From: Bifidobacterium breve
Lineage (GTDB): Bacteria > Actinomycetota > Actinomycetes > Mycobacteriales > Mycobacteriaceae
Reading direction: 5' to 3'
Assembly (NCBI GenBank): GCA_945882475.1
Contig: CAMCWJ010000145.1
Coordinates: forward strand, 1 to 7,391
Length of the DNA: 7,391 nt
Each line of letters starts with the position of its first letter. The first letter of the stretch is position 1. Below, piece after piece: positions 1 to 5,154 of the stretch. The translations under genes and the position numbers were made by a program. Below the pieces are notes generated by a model. That model did no database searches. It was not told the DNA's origin and saw only the letters and a list, made by a program, of their open reading frames with translations.

Positions 1-197
1 ACTCAAGTCCACCCGAACTGGCACCGCCATCGCTTGCTCCGCGCGGTGAGACGACCACCGCAACCTCAGCGTGGCACTACAGCACGCCCACCGTCAACAG
101 ACAGCTAGCTAAGCTAATGAGATTCCGGCGCATTCGCCATCGGTGCGCCAAGAAAAATGGAATTGCGCCACCGAAACGTGGAACCTACAGTTGTCGT
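1..197. other. Intergenic region downstream of dnaB, no supported gene
   Basis: This stretch lies beyond the dnaB stop codon. I see no tRNA, no coding frame with homology I recognise, and no strong terminator. The only structure is a weak inverted repeat, listed separately at 127-149. It also holds a short AT-containing patch near 108-118 with tandem AGCTA units, for which I see no function. Confidence 0.6.
127..149 (-). terminator. Weak candidate terminator after dnaB
   Basis: GGCGCA at 127-132 and TGCGCC at 144-149 form a 6-bp stem with an 11-base loop, about 50 bases beyond the dnaB stop. There is no T-run after it on the minus strand. Mycobacterial terminators often lack a U-tract, so it may work, but a 6-bp repeat in GC-rich DNA can arise by chance. 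Confidence 0.25.
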
Positions 198-2831
198 CTA
201 CTGGCGCGCCATATTCGTAAACCGCGACAGATGCAGTTGATGCGCCACCGTCACCGTCTTGGTCGGGCCGTTGCGATGCTTGGCCAGGATCAGATCGGCC
301 TCGCCGCCGCGCGGATCGTCGCGCTCAAACGCATCTGGGCGGTGCAGCAAGATCACCATGTCGGCGTCCTGCTCGATGGCACCGGACTCGCGAAGGTCGG
401 CCAGCATGGGCTTCTTGTCGGTGCGCTGCTCCGGCCCGCGGTTGAGCTGGCTCATCGCCACCACCGGCACTTCCAGCTCCTTGGCCAATAGCTTGAGCTG
501 ACGGGAGAATTCGGACACCTCCTGCTGACGTGACTCGACCTTTTTGCCCGACGTCATCAGCTGCAGGTAGTCGATCACGATGAGCCGCAGATCGGACTTC
601 TGCCGCAGCCGCCGTGCCTTGGCGCGGATCTCCATCATCGTCAGGTTGGGTGAATCATCGATGTAGAGCGGCGCCTCGCTGATCTCGCTCATCCGCCGCG
701 CCAGCCGGGTCCAGTCGTCATCGCTCATCCGGCCCGAGCGCATATCGGCAAGTTTGATCTTCGCCTCCGCGGACAGCAGGCGCATCACGATCTCGGACTT
801 ACTCATCTCGAGCGAGAACACGACGCTCGCCATCCGGTTCTTGATAGAGCAGGAGCGTAGGAAATCAAGGCCAAGCGTGGAGTTATGCGTCGGAATCATC
901 GCATGGCTGGCGAGGTAGAGGTGGTCCTCGTTATCGACCTCGACGCAACGGACAGGCACGCTGGGTATCGGCCGCACATCGGTGATGAAACGGGACCCGG
1001 AACGGGCGGTGCCAACGTTGGCGCGCCGTTCCTTATGGGCCAAGTTCTTCCTGTGGAGTCGGAAAACGTCGTCCTCGGTCGAGAAGTTCAGGATGTAGGC
1101 GGTAGAGGTCGCCTCCGAGCGTCCGCGGACACGCTTGGTCGCACGTTGGCACCGATAGCCCAGACCGACGACGAGTTCGAATACGTCATCGGCCAGGCGT
1201 CGATCGGTCACGCTGAACTGAATAGCTCCGCCGTTGGTGACGGTGCCGTCGGTGTCCAGGAGTCCCGCAAGCAATGCGCGGCGCTGGGGTTCAGATGCGC
1301 GCAGGTATTCGATTGGGATGTGCTTCGCGCCGAGAACCCCGATGGTCCGCAGGCGGCCCTGCAACGTGCCTACCGTATTCCGGCAGGTTTGGCAGAGTTG
1401 AAGACCGCTCGACGATCCGCCGCACCGGGAACAGGTGGGCAACGGGACAGGAGCAGAGACGAAACGCGCCCGCCCTCCGCATGAACGACCACATGTCCGA
1501 ACTTGACTTGTGTGTGGGACAAAGTCCTTGCGGCAGACAACGCATGACCGTGGAGCAATGGCGCCGGGGGCAGGCAGGCGGAGTTGATAGCGGTAGATCG
1601 CTGCATCTGACTTATGCGCTTCAATGCCCTCGGCTTCGATGTGCATGATGATTTCGGGATCGGCCGAAGTGATCTGCGCGCTGGCACTGGTTCCGTCCCC
1701 TAACCAAGCACCAAGCGTGTACGGCGCGACGAGCAACTCACGCTCCGGTGTCTGCAGCGGCTTTGCGTTGACCACGGAGTGGTTTAAACGGCGATCTTTT
1801 GTTGTGCAGCGGAGCGTCTCAACGATCTCCCGCGTGGTTCGTACCGCGGAAAACGTGTGCTGATGACGGGTTCGGTTGTATCCGACAGCGGCGGCCTGCG
1901 CCGATTTCCGAGATGCCCGAGTGTCGGTCAGCCACTGATGCTCAGCATCGGCGACGATCACCGTGCCGTCGGAGAACTCGACCTCAAAGCACGGCCGGCC
2001 CAACATCACATCGGTGGCCGCAACGACGCGGGTCGGCTTACCGTCGGCACCGATCAGGTAGTCGCCGACAGATACGTCACCCATGGTGGTCCACCCGGTC
2101 GGTGTCGGCAGGGGCGTGTCCAGCTTGAGGGCCTTCCCCATACCCGGCCTCGCCGCGATCACGATCATCTGTCCCGGGTGCAGACCGTTTGTCACCTCAT
2201 CGAGTTCGGTGAAGCCGGTCGGCACGCCACGGGAGATGCCGCCTTGGGAGGCGATTGCGTCGATCTCGTCCATCGTCGGCTGCAGCAGTGTCTCCAACAC
2301 GACGAAGTCCTCGGTGGTACGCCGTTCGGTGACGTCGTATATCTCGGCCTGGGCGCGGTCGACGATCTCGTTGACGTCGGCGCCCTCGGCACCGGCGTAG
2401 CCGTACTGCACCACGCGGGTGCCGGCCTCCACGAGACGGCGCAGCAGTGCCTTCTCGGCCACGATTCCCGCGTAGTAGCCGGCGTTGGCGGCGGTGGGCA
2501 CCGTCGAGATCAGGGTGTGCAGATACGGCGCCCCGCCGATGCGGCGCAGCAGCCCCCTGCGGTCCAACTCCGCGGCCACGGTGACGGGATCGGCCGGGTC
2601 GCCGCGCGCGTACAGGTCCAACACCGCGTCGTAAACGTTCTGGTGGGCGGGACGGTAGAAGTCCCCCGGACGCAGCCGCTCCAGCACGTCGGCGATGGCG
2701 TCCTTGCTGAGCAGCATCCCGCCCAGCACGGACTGTTCGGCAGCAAGGTCCTGCGGGGGCTGGCGGCCGAACTCCTCCGCGGGCGCAGGCGAGCTCGTGC
2801 CCGGCTGCCCCAGGTCGTCTACAACCGCCAT
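198..2831 (-). CDS. dnaB: Replicative DNA helicase DnaB with in-frame intein
   Basis: This is the hexameric replicative helicase that unwinds the fork and loads primase. The precursor is 877 residues; removing the 417-residue intein gives a 460-residue helicase, a normal mycobacterial length. The N-terminal domain starts around RQPPQDLAAEQSVLGGML. The RecA-like domain has Walker A GMGK (230-233) followed, after the intein, by Ser651. It also has Walker B around LIVIDYLQLM (Asp754), the SQLNRG motif, and a C-terminal KHRNG with the probable arginine finger. The start is the ATG at 2831 (MAVVDDL), matching the M. tuberculosis protein start as I recall it, with AGAGGAG at 2845-2851. That motif lies 13 bases upstream, which is somewhat far. 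The frame stays open to an ATG at 2894, but those 21 residues do not look DnaB-like. It stands alone behind a long intergenic region, so it probably has its own promoter. The exteins contain one cysteine, against twelve in the intein. Confidence 0.97.
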   Translation of the reverse strand: MAVVDDLGQPGTSSPAPAEEFGRQPPQDLAAEQSVLGGMLLSKDAIADVLERLRPGDFYRPAHQNVYDAVLDLYARGDPADPVTVAAELDRRGLLRRIGGAPYLHTLISTVPTAANAGYYAGIVAEKALLRRLVEAGTRVVQYGYAGAEGADVNEIVDRAQAEIYDVTERRTTEDFVVLETLLQPTMDEIDAIASQGGISRGVPTGFTELDEVTNGLHPGQMIVIAARPGMGKALKLDTPLPTPTGWTTMGDVSVGDYLIGADGKPTRVVAATDVMLGRPCFEVEFSDGTVIVADAEHQWLTDTRASRKSAQAAAVGYNRTRHQHTFSAVRTTREIVETLRCTTKDRRLNHSVVNAKPLQTPERELLVAPYTLGAWLGDGTSASAQITSADPEIIMHIEAEGIEAHKSDAAIYRYQLRLPAPGAIAPRSCVVCRKDFVPHTSQVRTCGRSCGGRARFVSAPVPLPTCSRCGGSSSGLQLCQTCRNTVGTLQGRLRTIGVLGAKHIPIEYLRASEPQRRALLAGLLDTDGTVTNGGAIQFSVTDRRLADDVFELVVGLGYRCQRATKRVRGRSEATSTAYILNFSTEDDVFRLHRKNLAHKERRANVGTARSGSRFITDVRPIPSVPVRCVEVDNEDHLYLASHAMIPTHNSTLGLDFLRSCSIKNRMASVVFSLEMSKSEIVMRLLSAEAKIKLADMRSGRMSDDDWTRLARRMSEISEAPLYIDDSPNLTMMEIRAKARRLRQKSDLRLIVIDYLQLMTSGKKVESRQQEVSEFSRQLKLLAKELEVPVVAMSQLNRGPEQRTDKKPMLADLRESGAIEQDADMVILLHRPDAFERDDPRGGEADLILAKHRNGPTKTVTVAHQLHLSRFTNMARQ
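1065..1721 (-). other. LAGLIDADG homing endonuclease domain within the DnaB intein
   Basis: The first motif is LGAWLGDG with putative catalytic Asp at intein residue 146; the second is LAGLLDTDG with Asp at intein residue 295. Both acidic residues are kept, so the nuclease may still be able to cut an intein-free dnaB allele at the P-loop codons. The two motifs are about 149 residues apart, and that interval includes the cysteine-rich insert at 1383-1544. Outer limits of the domain are approximate. Confidence 0.85.
1383..1544 (-). other. Two four-cysteine zinc-finger-like clusters inserted in the intein endonuclease
   Basis: Intein residues 197-250 hold eight cysteines in two groups: C197-x2-C200-x13-C214-x3-C218, then C234-x2-C237-x9-C247-x2-C250. 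The segment lies between the two LAGLIDADG motifs and just before a basic stretch (RLRTIGVLGAKHIPIEYL). The spacing is that of zinc-ribbon or treble-clef-like knuckles, so each group probably binds one zinc. A role in recognising the homing target DNA is the simplest inference; it is not shown by the sequence. I do not recognise the insert as a named family. Confidence 0.7.
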
Positions 2832-2964
2832 TGGGCTTCCCCAACTCCTCTCGGCAGGTCCGGCAACATCCGTCGAACGTGGGTTCGATTCCACAGCGTC
2901 ACGATAGAACGGGGCACCGACGTTCAGGCCCCGGCGGGGCGGTCAGAGGGAGCTTCCCCGGGAA

Positions 2965-2992
2965 ACGCTAGACGTTGCTGGGACCATCACAA
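2965..2992 (-). promoter_or_regulatory. Candidate dnaB promoter
   Basis: Read on the minus strand, TTGTGA (2992-2987) is followed after 16 bases by TAGCGT (2970-2965), about 134 bases upstream of the dnaB ATG. The pair resembles a SigA-type -35/-10, and TAnnnT is an acceptable mycobacterial -10. Other weak hexamers exist in the region (for example TATCGT near 2902-2907), so this is only one possibility. Confidence 0.3.
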
Positions 2993-3022
2993 ACCGGGGT
3001 TGTTCATCAACCTGTTAGTGGC

Positions 3023-3042
3023 TTGTGCATAGCCATGCGCAA
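3023..3042. promoter_or_regulatory. Imperfect 20-bp palindrome upstream of dnaB (possible operator)
   Basis: The minus strand reads TTGCGCATGGCTATGCACAA. Eight of ten base-pair positions are self-complementary, including TTG/CAA ends and GCAT/ATGC inner arms. The length and symmetry fit a dimeric repressor site, and it lies upstream of the candidate -35. The binding protein is unknown and the match may be chance. Confidence 0.3.
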
Positions 3043-3067
3043 GTGTGTTGGCGGGTTGGGGAGAACC

Positions 3068-3076
3068 TGTGGATCA
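3068..3076 (-). promoter_or_regulatory. DnaA-box-like word upstream of dnaB
   Basis: The minus strand reads TGATCCACA, which is 8 of 9 to the classical TTATCCACA box. A weaker second word, CCATCCACA (7 of 9), lies at 3133-3141 in the same orientation, 65 bases away. DnaA control of a replication gene would be plausible, but isolated near-matches are common and no cluster is present. Confidence 0.25.
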
Positions 3077-3269
3077 CTGTGAAATTAAATCGGATACCAC
3101 CACGTAAGCGCAGATTAACCCGGTCGGGTGGTTGTGGATGGTAGGTCGACCGGCGTGTCGGTCCGGGTTGCCGTTCCGGGCGTGTTGTGTTTCCGGCGGC
3201 GGATGCCCGGGTAAACGCACGGTTACGTTAGCTGCGGCACCGCCGAGTCGAGAAGTTCGCCCGCAAACG

Positions 3270-3314
3270 ACGATTCCCCGGGGCGGCCCTTTTCGGCCAC
3301 CACCGGGGAATCGT
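3270..3314 (-). terminator. Terminator of the rpsF-ssb-rpsR-rplI cluster
   Basis: CGATTCCCCGG at 3271-3281 pairs perfectly with CCGGGGAATCG at 3303-3313, and one further A-T pair extends the stem to 12 bp. The loop contains the self-complementary GGCC pair around a TTTT core. The stem begins about 14 bases after the rplI stop. The following bases on the minus strand are only weakly T-rich (CGTTTGCG), which is usual for mycobacterial hairpin terminators. Confidence 0.8.
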
Positions 3315-3328
3315 GTGCGTTGAGTGAT

Positions 3329-3787
3329 CTAGCCCTGACCGACGATATCGAGTGCGACATCCACGTCGACCTCGGGATGCAGATGCACCGCGACGGTGTG
3401 GCTGCCGGTTTCCTTGATGTGGGCCTTGGGCAGGCGCACCGAGCGCTTGTCGATGCTCGGGCCGCCGGCCTTCTTGATGGCCACCGCGATATCGGAGGCA
3501 GTCACCGAACCGAACAGTTTGCCGGTGTCGCCAGCCACCTTCACGGCCAGCGAGATCGGGCCCAGGGCGATGATGGCGGCCTTGAGTTCAGCGGCGTGCT
3601 CGCGGTCGTGCACGACCTTGGCCTCGCGGGACTTCCGGATCGACTCGGCCTGTTTCTGCGCGCCGCGGGAGGCCACCACGGCCAGACCGCGGGGTAGCAG
3701 AAAATTCCGCCCGTACCCGTCCTTGACCTCGACGGTGTCGCCGGCCGCACCCAGGTGGTCGACCTCAGCGGTAAGGATCAGCTTCAT
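3329..3787 (-). CDS. rplI: 50S ribosomal protein L9 (bL9)
   Basis: L9 is an elongated protein that binds 23S rRNA near the base of the L1 stalk and helps keep reading frame. The 152-residue length is normal. The N-terminal RNA-binding domain is clear: MKLILTAEVDHLGAAGDTVEVK, then the family signature GYGRNFLLPRGLAVVA. A charged connecting helix (residues about 40-75) leads to a C-terminal domain containing GKLFGSVTASDIA. The ATG at 3787 has GGAG about 8 bases upstream, 30 bases after the rpsR stop, so it is probably co-transcribed with rpsR. It is the last gene of the cluster, followed directly by the terminator at 3270-3314. Confidence 0.97.
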   Translation of the reverse strand: MKLILTAEVDHLGAAGDTVEVKDGYGRNFLLPRGLAVVASRGAQKQAESIRKSREAKVVHDREHAAELKAAIIALGPISLAVKVAGDTGKLFGSVTASDIAVAIKKAGGPSIDKRSVRLPKAHIKETGSHTVAVHLHPEVDVDVALDIVGQG

Positions 3788-3817
3788 GTGTGTACTCCGT
3801 TCTTGCCCTGATGCGAT

Positions 3818-4075
3818 CTAGCGGGACGCCGAGGTGAACGGCAGCAACGCGACCTCGCGTGCGTTCTTGACGGCGATGGCGATGTCACGCTGGTGCTGGA
3901 CGCAGTTGCCGGTCACCCGACGCGCGCGGATCTTGCCCCGCTCGCTGATGTAGGTGCGCAGCAACTGGGTGTCCTTGTAATCGATGTTCTGCGCCTTCTT
4001 CGAGCAGAACACGCACTTGCGGGCCTTGATCGGCTTGTCCGGGAGCGGGCGCCGCTTTGGTGATGATTTAGCCAT
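3818..4075 (-). CDS. rpsR: 30S ribosomal protein S18, zinc-binding form (bS18)
   Basis: S18 binds next to S6 on the platform of the 30S subunit. The 85-residue protein has the core KDTQLLRTYISERGKIRARRVTGNC typical of the family. Cys21, Cys24 (KCVFC), Cys58 and His61 (NCVQH) form a likely zinc site, so this is the cysteine-containing (C+) paralogue, equivalent to mycobacterial rpsR1. Mycobacteria usually have a second, cysteine-free S18 elsewhere that is made under zinc limitation; it is not in this window. The gene sits 49 bases after ssb and 30 before rplI. Its ribosome binding site is weak (GAAAGAGA about 10 bases upstream of the ATG). Confidence 0.97.
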   Translation of the reverse strand: MAKSSPKRRPLPDKPIKARKCVFCSKKAQNIDYKDTQLLRTYISERGKIRARRVTGNCVQHQRDIAIAVKNAREVALLPFTSASR

Positions 4076-4124
4076 GGGGACAATCTCTTTCGTTCTCGAT
4101 GTCCGCGCTCAGCGCGGAGGTTGG

Positions 4125-4643
4125 TCAGAAGGGGGGTTCGTCGTCACTGCCGCCGAAAGACCCCGACGGTGGAGCGCTGCCCCACGGATCCTCGGTGGGC
4201 TCTGCCGCTGCCGGCCGCGATCCGCCTCCGCCGGCAGCACCGCCACCGCCGCCGCCGAAACCGCCGCCACCGCCGCCGCGAGAGGCCTTGTTGACCTTGG
4301 CCGTGGCATACCGCAGGGAAGGCCCGATCTCGTCGACCTCAACCTCCATCACGGTGCGCTTCTCGCCTTCACGGGTCTCGAAGGACCGCTGCTTGAGCCG
4401 ACCCGTCACGATGACCCGCGAGCCGCGGGTGAGGCTCTCGGCCACGTTCTCGGCGGCCTCTCGCCAGATACTGCAGCGGAGAAACAGCGCCTCGCCGTCC
4501 TTCCACTCCGAGGTTTGGCGGTCGAGAATGCGCGGGGTCGACGCCACCGTGAAGTTGGCGACGGCAGCACCCGACGGGGTGAACCGAAGTTCGGGGTCGG
4601 CGGTCAGGTTTCCGACGACGGTGATGGTCGTGTCACCGGCCAC
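4125..4643 (-). CDS. ssb: Single-stranded DNA-binding protein SSB
   Basis: SSB coats single-stranded DNA at forks and repair sites and recruits partner proteins. The 172-residue protein has an OB-fold domain (about 1-112: VVGNLTADPELRF, ANFTVASTPR, LRCSIWREAAENVAESL, GRLKQRSFET). A glycine-rich disordered linker follows (about 121-166). It ends in the acidic tip DDEPPF, the usual docking site for SSB-interacting proteins. The start is GTG at 4643, preceded by a strong AGGAGG 5 bases upstream; it matches the MAGDTT start of M. tuberculosis SSB as I recall it. The linker holds near-pure glycine runs encoded by GGC/GGT repeats, making the protein slightly longer than the 164-residue M. tuberculosis form. 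It lies between rpsF and rpsR, as in many bacteria. Confidence 0.97.
   Translation of the reverse strand: MAGDTTITVVGNLTADPELRFTPSGAAVANFTVASTPRILDRQTSEWKDGEALFLRCSIWREAAENVAESLTRGSRVIVTGRLKQRSFETREGEKRTVMEVEVDEIGPSLRYATAKVNKASRGGGGGGFGGGGGGAAGGGGSRPAAAEPTEDPWGSAPPSGSFGGSDDEPPF
4236..4281. repeat. Low-complexity GGC/GGT tract encoding the SSB glycine linker
   Basis: On the plus strand this is a run of CCGCCACCG-type triplets, in frame with ssb, that encodes consecutive glycines at about residues 122-141. Triplet repeats of this kind are prone to slippage, so strain-to-strain length change is expected without loss of frame. Confidence 0.7.
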
Positions 4644-4751
4644 GATGTCCTCCTGGGTTTGGCGGGGAGATGTCGAGCCGAGCCTACGTAGGGGGTACGA
4701 CGCTCGCGCACGTTCTCCACTGAAGAGCTGGACTCACTGCACGCAGTCAAA
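4644..4751. other. rpsF-ssb spacer
   Basis: This 108-base spacer is the largest gap inside the rpsF-rplI cluster. It contains the ssb ribosome binding site (AGGAGG, near 4649-4654). Just after the rpsF stop is a short palindromic word (ACTGC/GCAGT, 4736-4747) whose 2-base centre makes it a poor hairpin. I see no clear promoter or gene. Confidence 0.5.
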
Positions 4752-5042
4752 TCAGTGCTTGTCGGTCCGCATCACTTTGGTCCGCAGCACCGACTCGTTC
4801 AGATTCAGCTGACGATCGAGTTCGGACACCGTGGCCGGCTCCGCCTTGACGTCGACGATCGCGTAGATGCCCTCGGCATGCTTGGCAATCTCGTACGCCA
4901 GCCGGCGGCGGCCCCAGATATCGACCTTGTCGACCGAACCGCCGTCACTGCGAATCACGTTCAGGAACGTGTCCAGTGACGGAGCCACGGTGCGCTCGTC
5001 GAGAGTGGGGTCAAGGATGACCATGATTTCGTATGGACGCAT
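4752..5042 (-). CDS. rpsF: 30S ribosomal protein S6 (bS6)
   Basis: S6 pairs with S18 on the 30S platform. Starting at the ATG at 5042 gives a 96-residue protein beginning MRPYEIMVILDPTLDE, the usual mycobacterial start and length. Conserved segments include VDIWGRRRLAYEIAKHAEGIY and LNLNESVLRTKVMRTDKH. The frame also has an ATG at 5069 (MTIGGDEVP...), but that would place the start before the strong AGGAGGTGA at about 5053-5061, which serves the downstream ATG with a 10-12 base spacing. It is the first gene of the rpsF-ssb-rpsR-rplI cluster, behind a structured leader. Confidence 0.96.
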   Translation of the reverse strand: MRPYEIMVILDPTLDERTVAPSLDTFLNVIRSDGGSVDKVDIWGRRRLAYEIAKHAEGIYAIVDVKAEPATVSELDRQLNLNESVLRTKVMRTDKH

Positions 5043-5074
5043 GGGAACCTCATCACCTCCTATGGTCATGTGCG

Positions 5075-5093
5075 GCCGCGGTCGTTCCGCGGC
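5075..5093 (-). promoter_or_regulatory. GC-rich hairpin in the rpsF leader
   Basis: GCCGCGG (5075-5081) and CCGCGGC (5087-5093) form a perfect 7-bp stem with a 5-base loop, about 33 bases upstream of the rpsF ATG and just before its Shine-Dalgarno sequence. It may act as a leader element controlling rpsF. S6:S18 complexes are known to bind a CCG-containing structure in rpsF leaders of several bacteria, but I cannot confirm that motif here. It could also be a weak terminator for the upstream gene. Confidence 0.45.
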
Positions 5094-5154
5094 AGGAGAG
5101 TCGCCTGCGTCGGCAACTGACTCAGGCTACAGCCAACCCGGCTGATCAGCGAAA

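Larger units (their letters stand above)
882..2132 (-). mobile_element. Class 3 intein with LAGLIDADG endonuclease in the DnaB P-loop
   Basis: This is a 417-residue protein-splicing element between Lys233 and Ser651 of the DnaB precursor, splitting GMGK|S. Intein residue 1 is Ala (block A: ALKLDTPLPTPTGW), so the usual N-terminal Cys/Ser nucleophile is absent. The class 3 W-C-T set is present: Trp67 in block B (AEHQWL), Cys396 in block F (VPVRCVEV) and Thr415 in block G (IPTHN). The element ends His416-Asn417 and is followed by extein Ser+1. In the class 3 mechanism as known, the block F Cys attacks the N-terminal splice junction directly. The homing endonuclease lies between the splicing halves and has both LAGLIDADG motifs. 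M. smegmatis DnaBi1, the class 3 intein reported as an oxidative-stress sensor, sits at this site as far as I recall. All essential residues are intact, so splicing activity is expected. Boundaries follow from the extein homology and are firm. Confidence 0.95.
2832..3269. other. Long intergenic region upstream of dnaB
   Basis: There is no convincing gene here. The one open frame on the plus strand (3132-3323) runs through the rplI terminator and has low-complexity composition. The region holds a candidate promoter, an imperfect palindrome, two DnaA-box-like words and a small GC hairpin (GCCCC-GGC-GGGGC at 2928-2940) in the presumed dnaB leader. M. tuberculosis has the hypothetical gene Rv0057 at this position, as I recall; nothing like it is visible here. 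Confidence 0.6.

Noticed and set aside
885..1484. Plus-strand frame of 199 codons inside the intein
   Set aside because: It has no start context or recognisable domain, and the opposite strand encodes the intact intein.
2832..2894. N-terminal extension of DnaB by 21 residues
   Set aside because: The extension does not resemble DnaB, whereas MAVVDDL at 2831 matches the mycobacterial start and has AGAGGAG upstream.
1857..3032. Long plus-strand open frame of 391 codons opposite dnaB
   Set aside because: It is antisense to the clear dnaB frame, has no recognisable domain, and runs into the intergenic region; it is a product of high G+C coding bias.
3270..3314. Inverted repeat as a mobile-element end or attachment site
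   Set aside because: Its position a few bases after the rplI stop and its uninterrupted stem fit a transcription terminator; no transposase or direct repeat is nearby.
3132..3323. Small plus-strand frame of 63 codons between rplI and dnaB
   Set aside because: It reads through both arms of the rplI terminator hairpin, has Pro/Arg-rich composition and no clear ribosome binding site.
4099..4812. Plus-strand proline-rich frame
   Set aside because: It is antisense to ssb and its prolines are the complement of the SSB glycine linker codons.
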